Shown: positions 1-11,155 of the stretch, one piece after another
Numbering within the stretch: position 1 is the stretch's first letter
How the letters are laid out: every line of letters starts with the position of its first letter
NCBI RefSeq assembly: GCF_014805625.2
Contig: NW_023998464.1
Coordinates: 9,359,569-9,423,568, forward strand
DNA: 64,000 nt
Direction: 5' to 3'
Source of the DNA: Glossina fuscipes
Lineage: Eukaryota; Arthropoda; Insecta; Diptera; Glossinidae
The notes under the pieces: generated by a model
Seen by the model: only the letters and a program-made list of their open reading frames with translations
Told to the model about the DNA's origin: nothing
Databases searched by the model: none
Made by a program: the position numbers and the translations under genes

Positions 1-1639
1 CCGGACTTATGAACTCTCCCAAATATCCGCGAAAGTCCCTTAGCTATAGACAATATAAATTTCTATAATTCGTTTAAGTGGAACGTTCGTACGCTTAACG
101 AGAAAACTTGGGGCAATACTATCCGGACCAGAAATGCAAGAATTATTACCCTGCAAAGACCTTCAAAAACTTCGCCACATGACAATAAGACATTGGCGAA
201 AATCTCATAATTTTTAATCTCATAAGCATGTCCAACAGCATTCGTAACAGTTTAGCCATCGAATAGTTGTACAAAAAATTTTGCAAACAAATTAGAAATA
301 ATTTGTGTCTAACATGCTTGTACATCATTAAAGTGCATATACTCTGGTAAACAATACACTACTCTATTCTAGTTCACAAACCCACAAAAACTTTTTGGGT
401 CTTTTTTAAAATTCACTCCCCTTTTTTTGTAGCTATTGCGAGTACCATTTATTATTGGTATTTGGACATCATATAGAATGACGATACAGTATACCAACCA
501 CTTTTCTTAAACTTTTTAAAAAATCTATTCTTGTAATTTTTTAAACCCTTGAGCTGTTTAGTCTATTAAGACGGGCATCTAGACATACCATCGATCCATT
601 TTGACGGCACAAAATGCGTAGAAATCGACGCCAAATTATCGTAAAAGAAACTCAAACGGATTTCAGGATCGGCAGTATGACAGTTCTAGTTCACTACACT
701 TAACAGGGCGTTCAAAGTTCGATAATTAGTTTTATAAAAGTTATATTCACGTTTTTCAATGTCACTTCCATTCCGTTTATTGAGCTCAGTATCCAATGAA
801 ATACGAATAGTCAGGAGAAGAACATCTTCGGGCAGGACAGAAGCCTCAACAAGTAGTATTGGCAAATCAGTTATTCTCGAATATACTAAATCCAGTATTC
901 TCTTATCTGAATTTTATACATAATTTAATTGCATCAAGCCTTAATTAATTACTTATATCTTCAAAGAACGAATCAAAGATATCTTAGTTATTTATATCGA
1001 ACCGACGAATAAGACAGAATACAAAGCCTACACGTTGATCTAGGTCCCATCAGGCTTGGCTTGTTGAAGTCCGTCCACCATAACAGTAAGAATATCATTC
1101 GATCTCGTTGATGATAATACTATGCCCAAAATGTAAGTAATATTCAAGTTAATTGCGCGGGTGTATCGAATAACAGAAATATTTTCCTTCTAGATTGGTA
1201 GCACCGTGACAGACATCCGCGTCAAATTTGACATCATAAACGTCATTATTGTTTGCCGCGCTTGGCTTCGTACGACACAAGAAGTGTTTTTTCCTATTTT
1301 TGTAATGTGTGATTTTGTTCAGCAAAGAAGTTGCATTAAATTTTGTTTGAAAAATGAAATGAGGTAAGACTTGATTATACGTATACAACCCCGAAACGAC
1401 TGATCAATCAAGTGAATGTCGTGAAAAAGATGAAAGAACACCAAAGAAACCGCGCCAAAGTCGCTCAAAAATCTTCAATTATCGTGACCAACTGTTAATA
1501 AGGATTATTAATTGAGTTTGAGGATTACTTTTAAGGGAAAATACATTTGGAACAATAAATAGATTTAAAAAGGAATAAGTAAGAAAATTATATTCGGTTG
1601 AAACCGTATCTTTTGTACTCCGTGTACCGTGGTCCTTAA
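1..1639. other. AT-rich intergenic sequence, nothing convincing
   Basis: Only short chance frames on either strand. No domain, splice-supported exon or RNA gene seen. Confidence 0.5.
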
Positions 1640-1960
1640 AAAAATGGAAAAAACTAAATTTTCATATTCTACAACAATGAGTGGGCGCGGTTGATGATTT
1701 TTTTATTTTTGGAGTAAAACTGGAAATGTTGTACTTTACAAGTAACAAGCAAAAAATACGAAAAACAAAGGTGTTCACAGTTTTTGTTACACAGACGTGT
1801 GGACATTGTAGGCGTGTAATTTGGAAAGTTTGGTTTATTTTCCGGTTTTATGACGATATCTTCATTTTTGTAAACGGGAGAATGTTTACAAAAGGTATTA
1901 CGTAGAGAGACGGACAGACGCAATCGATTTAGAAATTGATGTAGTTACCTCCATTGGTCA
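1640..1960. repeat. dispersed repeat, family D1, copy 1
   Basis: Contains ATGAGTGGGCGCGGTTGATG, TACTTTACAAGTAACAAGC and GAGACGGACAGACGCAATCG, in the same order as copies at 10.6-11.15 kb and 57.05-57.63 kb. Confidence 0.55.
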
Positions 1961-2007
1961 TACTTTTTGGATGCGGTAGTATATCGTCGTAGTATTTCAT
2001 CCCATAT

Positions 2008-2175
2008 AAGGATTTATTCTAACATAATTTGCGCTTTTTAAAAATGGGTGAAAAATAGTGCTTTTCTACACTAAATGAAGAGTACACCCCAAATAAGGAT
2101 TTATTTTGAAATAATTTGCAATTTTTAAAAATCGGTGGAAAATAGTTCTTTGTTACACTAAATGAAGAGATTTGA
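2008..2175. repeat. ~85-bp tandem duplication
   Basis: ATAAGGATTTATT, AATAATTTGC-type sequence, TTTTTAAAAAT, GGTG(A/G)AAAATAGT and TACACTAAATGAAGAG occur twice in the same order, at 2008-2086 and 2093-2173. Confidence 0.75.
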
Positions 2176-2855
2176 ACAATGTTTTCAACCCTGAAATTGA
2201 CCTTTATTTGGAAACAAATTGCTACGATAAAATATAAAATTATGATTTCACATACTTGAAAAATATAGGAAATTCGTGTAAATCGTATATGGGATGTCAA
2301 CTTATTTTATTTGTGTTCTCATCTTATACTTTTAACACTTTTTGTTTGTTTGTATATTGTACATTTCCTTCCCTATTTTCCAAGCAAATGTTATTTAGTG
2401 TAGTTTAGCGCTATCCGAGTTACATGTATTAAAAATGATAGAAAAGAAATGACATTAAGTGGCAGTAATTCTTTGTTTTTGCGGTTTTTAGTCATGATAA
2501 TGCAAAAGAAGAGAGGATAATACTGCTAAACACTAATAAGCTAAAAGATAATAAGTTAATCATAAAAGCGGTTGACGGTGAATACATTTGAGACAAAGAC
2601 AAAATCACCCAGGCTGTGAACTTATATTAAAAAATATCAAATACGAGACTGAAAAAGTGAAAGTTAACTTAATCACTTTGACCAAACCAAGTGCTGCGAA
2701 CAAATTTAGAATAATTTCTAATATTATTAGCAACTATGTTAAACACAGCTGTGTTATTTAGAACCAACTATCAACTATGTTATTTAGAACCAACTATAAG
2801 TTTCGTATTTGACATAGTATAAAGACTTTTTTATATTAAGTTGAAATTAATTAAT

Positions 2856-3295
2856 ATAAAGTCATATTTTCTTCATAATATTTTTTAAACAAATTCTGAA
2901 AAATTTTAATTTTAACTAAATTTTGATTTCGATTCGTTCGAGACTTCATTTATCATAACTCTTTTAACGGCTTAATAGAGCTCAGTTTGCTTCGAGCCTT
3001 TACTAGTTAAATTTTAATATAACTTCACACCCTTCTCATAAAGACGATTCAAGCTCATTTATGACATAGCGTGAAAATTTTTTCTTTTCAAAAATTAATT
3101 AATTTATGTAGACATGTTTTATTTATAATATCCTGTAAAAAATTCTCGAAAAGTTCTATTTTAACTATGTTTTGACTTAAATCCTCCGAAACTTCGTTTA
3201 ACGTAATTTTGTTAACGAGTTAACAGAGCCCTGTAAAAATTTTTTTGATTTGCGCCTTCGCTAGTTATATTTAAATATAACTTCATATTTTTATT
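2856..3295. repeat. two diverged tandem units, family D3
   Basis: Units at about 2869-3040 and 3115-3295 share the order TTTAACTA-TTTTGA, GAGACTTC/GAAACTTCGTTTA, AACTCTTTTAACGG-like and a CTAGTTA-palindrome ending AACTTCA. The second contains the perfect 18-bp palindrome GTTATATTTAAATATAAC at 3264-3281. Confidence 0.65.
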
Positions 3296-3687
3296 TTGTA
3301 GCCGAATCCGTAATAAACTCCAAACACTTCTGCCGAACTCTTAACTTCTTGGAAGAAGCAATGAAATCTTCGGAATTGCTCTTAGCCTTGTGTCTACTTA
3401 AACGTTATTTTGACCCATACCCACAATTATGAAAATGGTTCTTAAACTTATCATATATTTCTTGTTTCGAGATATTTAATGAATTTCATTTGAATAAATC
3501 AAAAAATATTTTTACATTTTATTATGAATATGAAATTTTCGTTAATTTCATACAAAAATGTTGTTTTTAAAGTTCGAATTGACTATTTCCAAAATTAATT
3601 GAATGCCCTATAAAGGGCTTAAAGCAGTAAAAAGCTATGAGTTTTATTAGAAACAATAATTTTAGTGAAATAATTCATGGACATTTG

Positions 3688-4100
3688 CTAAATATTTTTA
3701 ATAAGTAAGTTTATTTTAGGCTTTTGTCGTTCAGAGTTCTTAAGATTCTCAAAATGCTCCTGAAAAACTGGAGGAATGTATGGTCGTGAACACATAATAT
3801 CTTTGCCTTTTTCTTCCTTTATTGGTCTAGTAGTGGTGTATAATAGACGTAATTTAATATTTGCGTATATTTTTGGTCTTCCTCTTTTAGGTGAAAGATC
3901 CAAAACGTGCACTTTAGAATCATATAAAGAAGTTATCTAGCACATCTTATAAGATTCATTTTTCAAGAATCGCATCCATTGAATTTGCAGCCAAGAGGCA
4001 GGGCCTCTTCTAGTGATTTCATCGAAATAAAATCCGACTGCGACATTCGTTTTACCGAAAATGTATTTCTCCTTCTGCACTGTTCTATCAATTCATAGTA
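3688..4100 (-). pseudogene. broken ORF, unrecognised, possibly transposon-derived
   Basis: Minus-strand frames run on from one another: 4092-3975 reads YELIEQCRRRNTFSVKRMSQ then SDFISMKSLEEALPLGCKFN; a short piece gives WMRFLKNESYKM; and 3912-3688 reads VLDLSPKRGRPKIYANIKLR then RPYIPPVFQEHFENLKNSE. Composition and continuity across frameshifts suggest a decayed protein gene. PKRGRPK resembles an AT-hook. I do not recognise the family with confidence; phrases of this type occur in repeated, uncharacterised insect ORFs, so a transposon origin is likely. Confidence 0.45.
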
Positions 4101-5802
4101 CTACTTAGGTTTTTTTTTTTTATTTTCACTTATTTCAATCCAAAATCGTGGTCGTTCGATAGAAGAGATTGACTAGGTACCAAAAATTTGTGGTATATCG
4201 TTTCAACATTATTATTTGACGAGTGTCAGTTTTCATCCAGATCCACTCTTCAAAAATGATTGGTTATTTTCCTCATATTTCTTTACATATATGCTGCACA
4301 TTTTGCGAATATCTAGATCGGGACTCATATACTTTCGACCAGGAGTGTGACAAACTCTGGTGTAGCGGCTCTTATATGCTGAGTGATTTAAAGTATGTTA
4401 TTTTAATTTTATCGGTTTTTCGCGAAGATCCAGGCACGACGTTCAGTTCTAGCATTCAGAGCACGTATTAACCGCATTACAGAAATTTTAAAGGTATCTT
4501 AAAAATCTTCCTGCAAACCTACTCTTCTGAATTTTTATTTTTTGACAGAAAATATTGTAGAAGTTCTTTCAATAGCTCTGGGCCGCCTTTGTTTTATTAA
4601 TCGTTGATGAAGTAGTACATAGATATAGATTCTGCGTTTTAAAATCCTGTAGTTTGAAGAAATTATCACAATGAGATTATCTTTCATTATATTCTACTCG
4701 ATCTGAATATTTTTTTGCGCGAAAGCAATCCTTATTTTCAAAAGTTTTGATTTTTTTGTTGTGTGTTTTTCGCCATTTTTTCTCTTAATTTCTGACTTAG
4801 ACCACTTTCATAATTAACCCTACATGAATTCCATATAACTTTGAAATCACAACCGCTAAGTAATGGGTCATTTTTGACGATATCGTAAAAATTACGTTGT
4901 TAATTTAGTTTAAATTAATGTGGTGAGAATTAACTGGCAAATTCATTTTTTTTAAATTTTGGCTTCGATCGCTTTCATTATTACGGGCACATATTTTACA
5001 ATTTGTGATGTGTTCATATGAATTCGAAAGGTTACCAACAATGACACATTTTTCCTGCTACCAATTTCTATATATTAGACTGTTAAGTTTTCAAAAAATT
5101 ACAACTTAAAGATTGAAGCGCGCGAACTTCATTTCAACAAGCTTACTGTGATAGGTGACGAAATTGCGCAGCAGTCAAAGGCTATGACAACAATTTAAAA
5201 TTCGACAATTGCAAAGACTTTGGAAAATTTCACTTTGTCGACAGGTTCAGTTTTGGAATGGTTTACAAAAAATGTTTTCTATGTGCCTCACTTTTGCGGC
5301 ATGAGTGATACAGTGTAGAGTGATAGATAGCGATAGACAGTCACTTTATCCTTTATGAGAACTGCAGTGTTTGCTACTAAGCGTTGCAAATTTGTGCGCA
5401 AGGATTATTATTCGCTGGCATTTATAAATATAAAAATCTCTTCGATTTTTATTGTGAAATAAAGTGCGCTTTGTTTATAAAGATTATCTCATACGTTATT
5501 AATAGCTGTCATGACATACAACAACCGTGTGTTAAAATCGTTAATTTTGCTTTTTTTTCTCGTTTTTTTTAATTTTTAATATGTACTGTTTTCTTTATAA
5601 AGCAAAAAATGCATTTTTCTTCTGCTTAGTTTTGTTTTTCTTTTTTTTGCTGCATACGTAGAGTTAAATGTTGGTTGTTATTCGCACTGTTGTCATTCAT
5701 TTTCTGTGGGGGATGCAAACGGAAAAGCCGAGAAAAAAATATTTATGAATAACTAACAGTGTGGAAGCGAGTGCTTTTGTTTATGGCATGCTATGACGGT
5801 TG

Positions 5803-5848
<46 letters not shown>

Positions 5849-7499
5849 GCACCATCACCCACCATCCACCACACTTAAGCATTGAGACAGAAAATCAACA
5901 CATAAAAAATAAATTTGCCATATGATTTCAAAGACAGTATACAATTGCATATGAGGGAAAAGGGGATAACAATTCATAACATCAAGCAACATGCATAGCA
6001 TTTATTAATTTATTAGTTTGTTATTGTTTCCGAGATAGTTTTCTTTCCTTTCAACAATACCAAAGAAAAATATGTTTTTTAATATCTTTTTATGGAAAAA
6101 AATGCAAATGAATAGATTTTCTTTGTAAAAATTAAAAAAAAAAATTTTTCATTAACATATGGATCATCAATAAAATCTTAGATGATTTAAAAAATATTCA
6201 TATTAAAATAGCGGATGATATGTGATTGAAAATAATATCATAGGAATTATGTGGTGGTTTTTAACCGAAAACTCCTATGCAAGTGATTAAGAACGAATCC
6301 GTGACTGGCTATATTTGGAAAAATTCTTATTTATTTCACAAAATAAGCAAAACGTATTTAAATAATTATTACATATTACAATAATATACATGCTAACACT
6401 TCGTATTATGTTTGGTTGTTTTCTTTCTCAGGTATGTGTCAACACTTGTCTCATGATAAAAGTGAAAATCACCTTTAACGAGCTTTCCTGTAGACTGCAA
6501 AAGAAAGACGACGTCTTTAGTAAGTCAAAGAGTCTTAAAACATTCATGTATGTATCAACAGAATATGCAGGCAAACTGTTTTTATTGTGTTCATATGGAC
6601 TTTGCTTCCTTCTTACTGCTAAAGAGGATAAAGAAACGATACTTAGACAAGATTTTTTATACAAGCACCAAAGCATGGTGCGCTTTCATGTTGTTATTCC
6701 GCTTGCAATAATAACTGGGAACTTTGCACAATATATATAAATTGGGATCACTCAGTGATTGCATTGGCTTGTTGCTTCTTTTTTTAAACTCGTACATTTT
6801 TTTTTTTATACTTTGGCGAACTTTAAGCTATATGTTCAATCAATCTAATCTTTTGTTATTTTTTTGATGTAACTACTACGCCAGCGCTATAAAAATCCTG
6901 GGACTCTGGACGAAAAACAGAACTAAACTATTGATAGGCCCTAATTGGGGATAGGTTTACACCAAAAAAGCGAAGCAATTGGTCAGACGGGGCAGAGTCT
7001 ACGCGATGAATCTGTGAATGCTTTCTAATAAATCTTTATATATTACATCTATATACATCTTCAACTATCTTCTGAACTAATACTGATCTTTTTCATTCTA
7101 TTGTTGTTAATTGAAGCAAACGGACGTGTTATCTGTGTGCACGCAGTATTATATGGTGTTATATAGCTGTTAAAACGTTGAACGAACAAAAAAAACCTAC
7201 ACAAACTATATAAGTATGAAAAGATATTATAAAGGTTTTTTAGCCTTTAACTAGGCTGCGCAGATTGCTTGGTGCATTTTGTCATTTTTGTGCAATTAAG
7301 TGGTTTCGTTTAAAATATAATAAGTGAGTACTCATCAATAATAAAAATAAGTAACACAGAGTTTCTTTGCTGATTCTTAGAAATCACCAAAGATAGCATT
7401 TGGGTGATCTTAGGATTTTTTTCAGTTAAAAATTAATGACAATTCATTGATAATAAAAATAAGCGTTGTGGTAAGCTCAGGATTTTTTTTCTGTTAAAA
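4101..7499. other. AT-rich intergenic sequence with one microsatellite
   Basis: No convincing gene. The frame at 6390-6740 (116 codons) is compositionally chance-like. A poly-T run follows the broken ORF at 4110-4121. 7500-7720 is probably the 5' leader of the R1-type LINE. Confidence 0.45.
5806..5850. repeat. TA dinucleotide microsatellite
   Basis: About 16 uninterrupted AT steps between TATACA and TGTATG. Similar shorter AT runs occur at 21510, 28690 and 48500. Confidence 0.9.
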
Positions 7500-7723
7500 A
7501 ATTGTTGACGTGCTTACTTGAGCTGGTAGAGCAGTCTTGACATCGTTGCCGTCTCTTTTTTGACGTGTTGATTGGAGTAGTCAAGTTCAGAGGCGCTCAA
7601 CGGATCTGTTGTCCAATTGTTGGGGGTTGTCATAATTTTTTTATATATTTAATTACAGATAACTTGAATTCAAACACTTCGCCTTATTTATTATACGAAG
7701 TGCACTGATTGAGATATTTGAAT

Positions 7724-8452
7724 ATGTTTCCCAACCACCTGAAGAGTGTTGTGGGGGAATCCTCAGATCTAGAAATGACGTTTTCCGACTATGATTTGCC
7801 GATAGCGAAGTGTGGCCAGAAGCCTGGTTCACTTAAAAGGAATTGTGGAAAACGTAACCACACTCCGTCCGTTGTGTTCGAGGACGACACGGTGGTTAAT
7901 TTGAATATGCGTCGGACCGACTCGATGACTTCAGTGTCCGGTGGTCGCTCGGCCACTATAAAGAGGCGCAAGGGTAAAGCCATCCTTGCAGTTGCATCCG
8001 CTGATCCTGTAGTAAGCGCGGTAGCTTCCGCGCCTAGCAGACCAGTGCGTAAGACGGAACGGAGTGCTGATACTGGGTCGGTGGACAAGGTGAAAGCGAT
8101 AACCACTCGCCTCCAGAAATGCACCCTCTCTCCGGACAATGCCGCGCTTGAGGCTGCCAGCGAATTCTTGGGCCTAGGCAGCGAATATGACGCTATATTT
8201 TTCGTGTTGGTGGCTGAAAGTGAGCGCCTTAGAAGCCGCATAAAGGAGCTAGAAAAAGGCGGTGGCAGATATGCATCCCCCACGTACGTGGTTAAGGCAC
8301 CCCCAACAAAGTCGGTTCCAGTTCCCGTTGTTAAGGCCGAACGGTCTTTTATGCCGCGAAAACCAATGGAAACCTGTTCTGTAGTTATCCGTAGTAATAA
8401 TACTGCGGGCGCACATAAGGAGGTGGTTAAGAAGATCGTAGAACAAGTGTGA
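7724..8452 (+). pseudogene. R1-clade LINE ORF1 (gag-like), frameshifted 3' end
   Basis: Open from ATG 7724 (MFPNHLKSVV) to a stop at 8452. The product is basic, Ser/Ala-rich, with a coiled-coil-forming stretch near the end (AESERLRSRIKELEKGGG). The frame then shifts; 8459-8640 continues with GIQPILGGVAVVSMPSVAER and NKLTPRVSVQSV, the block that in LINE ORF1 proteins precedes the CCHC knuckles. A possible knuckle remnant (CRNCELKTLP) appears around 8930. Nucleic-acid-binding ORF1 function is family knowledge; this copy is dead. Confidence 0.75.
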
Positions 8453-9029
8453 CCGACCGTGGGCGTTCGGGCTCACGGTATTCAACCTATCCTTGGCGGT
8501 GTGGCTGTAGTCAGTATGCCATCCGTTGCGGAGAGGTGGAAGATTGTGTCCAACGCAAAGTTCGGGGAACTCCGGCTTGACCTTTCTGTTGTTAACAAAT
8601 TAACCCCGCGAGTTTCGGTGCAGTCCGTCCGATTTTATAGATAAGTTGTATGAAATAAATCGGAAAGGTTTATTCTTTAGTCGCGAAGAGTTTGAAGAGA
8701 AGATCCGCTTTGGGCAGATGCTGACAATAAGACTAATATATGGAAGGCTGAACTACTGCCATGGATTGCCTTTTCCACGATGGCAGGGTGTACGCTGAGT
8801 GGATGTCGTTCACGATACGGCCTGAAGATAAGGTGCTCGTTTCCTACCGATACCTAAAAATTGTAGAGTGAGTCGTATAGTTTGTAGGCACAGTGGTTAA
8901 AGTAGACATAGATACGAACGCCGCACATTGTAGAAACTGCGAGTTGAAGACGCTTCCGGGGATCAATAGGAGGATTGCACAGGTGGCAGTTCGGCATTAA
9001 AATGGTCCTGCTTAGACTGCAATGTAACT

Positions 9030-9560
9030 GCAATCACAGTTGTCATGGGATGTGCAAGCTCGGGCTGCAATAGCTGTCATTGTGAATCATGTAAATATGG
9101 AAGCCACACTTGTCCTGGCAAGTAGTCAGGGTGTCTGTGTGTCGGTCGAAGACGTGCACAGAGGGTTGGTTTGCCCAAGCCTTTATTGTAAGTTCAATCA
9201 AGAACTGTATGATCACCTTAGGTATAGGGATTCGGTGTTGTTGCTGGTTGGTGTCACTCTATTGATCCTGAGGCTGTAAGCTAACGCTTGCTCACCTTTA
9301 TGGTTTAGCAATTTCCAAAATGAGTTTCTGGCTTACGCAACCAAATAATAAGTGAAGTGTTGCCTGAATGGTGTACAACCAGATGTTAAATGAGTCGAGT
9401 GAATGGTGCACTTTTCATTTTCCCGTTGAGGCTAGTGACATTGATGACACTATTCCTAATAGGGCAGCTATGAGCTTGAATTTGCATGGGTGTTGAAAGT
9501 TGTATGGGGTTTTAGCGATCATAACATTATTAAGGTGGTAATGAGGTATACCCCGGCCGC
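9030..9560 (+). pseudogene. R1-clade LINE endonuclease fragment
   Basis: 9040-9279 reads ARAAIAVIVNHVNMEATLVL, then SSQGVCVSVEDVHRG and SLYCKFNQELYDHLRYRDSV, matching the APE-type endonuclease of R1 elements. After the stop at 9277 the same frame gives ANACSPLWFS, the conserved DANAxSPLW motif whose catalytic Asp is lost to a stop or change. 9490-9690 continues with the SDHN motif (GFSDHNIIKVV), another catalytic block. The frame is interrupted in several places. Confidence 0.8.
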
Positions 9561-10184
9561 GTCAGTCAACGTTGACGTTAAACGTTGTCGTATTCCTGAG
9601 ATAAATTGGGACGCCTATGGAGTCCTTCTTCGAGAAACGGTCACCGAGGTGCCGCGTGGGAATTTCAGAGGAAGAAGAACACTTAACTGAATCCGTATAG
9701 AGTGTCAACGACTTTCTTCTCGAGAGGTGACCCAGGGCAAACCAAAGAGGAGTTAAGTGGTGGACACGGAGTCCGTCAGAGAAATTAAAGACCGTCCGCC
9801 GCCTTAGAAGACGGTTCCAGCGGAGGAGAAGACCTCATGCCGCGAATGCTGTATAGCTAAGAGTCGAGTTGAGGCAATACCTCAATAACTACAAGCGCAT
9901 GCTGGACTGGAGAAATTTTGTCTCCCTAAATCGCGATGACCCTTGGGGTCAGGTTTAGCCTGTTATCAAGGTGAAAAACCCCTTAAAGATAATTGATATT
10001 CGTATCTTAAATGGGTTATTATCCATCTGGAGAGAGTGTAGAGAGAGAGCATGCGGGAGTTGCGTGCTGGCTGTTGTGAGCCTAAATCGCCGGAAGAGTC
10101 TCGGCTCGGTGTGGAGTTGCATAGCAACCGGGTATCTGATCCAAAAAAAGTACAGGGGTTTTAGGTAGGCCTCGACCTTACCAG

Positions 10185-10493
10185 GTGGGGAGACATATCT
10201 TGGCAGGTATCCCCGTTAAACACCTAGAGACTTCTGGCATTCTAAAAACTAACGATGAACAATATCTATTACGTATTGGTGACCTTAAATCTGAAAGTGC
10301 AAGAAAAAAATTTGAGGTTTCGGTCGTCATTGTAGTTGCTAACAGAATAGAGGGAAACCAGTCGCCCGGCCAAGTGTGGGCTCTTGATTATTTACGGTAC
10401 GCTTCCAATCCCATCGAGGACAAAATATTACTTTATGTAGCGACAGTTTGGGCTTTAGCATGTTTGCGCAAATTCACACATTTTGACCTATAA
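10185..10493 (+). other. 102-codon open frame of unknown origin next to the LINE
   Basis: An ORF (102 codons) with less repetitive composition than the flanks, just after the point where R1-type similarity ends. I recognise no domain. It could be part of another transposable element or chance. Kept as an observation only. Confidence 0.2.
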
Positions 10494-10599
10494 TATTTTT
10501 CGCACATAATGTGCGAGAGTATAGCTTAGCAGAATTGAAAAAAAATCCACAACTTCGTCAGGTCCAACATGTTTATTTTAGATTTAACGCATTCTTAGA

Positions 10600-11155
10600 T
10601 AGATAATATCTTCGTTTGAATAATGTATGGTTTAAAACGTTCTGTCTGGTTTACCTTATAATGAATAAGCATAAAACCTCAAAAAAGTGAGAACTAGAAA
10701 ATTTTATTAATTATAATTTTATGTGGGCGGGGTCGATTTTTTCCATTTTCGCACATAAACAGTATAGTTTTTTCTAAAGTATACATGGAAAATTTACAAT
10801 TTGTGAGTATTAAGCAAAAAACCAAAAACTTTTGGTTAGGAAAACGGAATTGCATTCAGTTTTCGCTACACTGGGTACTTGCGCTTTGACCAATTTGGAC
10901 TTTCAATTCCAATCTGCGTGTAGAGATTTCCAAAGTTTCTACGAAATTTGAAGTCGATATTTCCATTGTTGCGATCAACGACAAAAGCACACAGCGCACA
11001 GAAACACAAACATCGTTTAGTCAACTCAGAGTTTTATGTTGTTTAAGAATATATATACTTCATTGAGAGTCCAAAGCAACCTTTTGCGTGTTGCAAACAT
11101 TGTGACAAAATGTGTATACCTCCACCTTTCAGGGGTGGATATAAAAAGAACAAAA
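10600..11155. repeat. dispersed repeat, family D1, copy 2
   Basis: Shares AATAAGCATAAAACCTCAAA, ATTTGAAGTCGAT and the terminal GGTGGATATAAAAA-like end with the copy at 57 kb over about 550 bp, with many substitutions. No coding frame. Confidence 0.7.

Larger units (their letters stand above)
7500..10010 (+). mobile_element. decayed R1-clade non-LTR retrotransposon, 5' part only
   Basis: Order of domains on the plus strand: ORF1 (7724-8640), endonuclease (about 9030-9560) and the region just before reverse transcriptase (about 9740-9990, with DWRNFVSLNRDDPWG, typical of the spacer upstream of the RT fingers). GC content is visibly higher than in the flanking DNA. Multiple stops and frameshifts break it, and no RT catalytic motifs are found downstream, so it is truncated near 10.0 kb. 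R1-clade assignment rests on the endonuclease blocks SLYCKFNQELYDHLRY and the ANACSPLWFS reading after a stop at 9277. Confidence 0.85.

Noticed and set aside
5806..5850. TA repeat as a regulatory or origin element.
   Set aside because: An ordinary dinucleotide microsatellite; nothing around it supports another role.
7501..7560. A tRNA-like GAGCTGGTAGAGCAGTCTTG sequence.
   Set aside because: No matching T-arm or acceptor stem follows at the right spacing, so a tRNA gene is not supported; it is probably LINE leader sequence.
7789..8485. Long minus-strand frames opposite the R1-type ORF1.
   Set aside because: Shadow frames of a GC-richer coding relic; the plus strand carries the recognisable LINE protein order.
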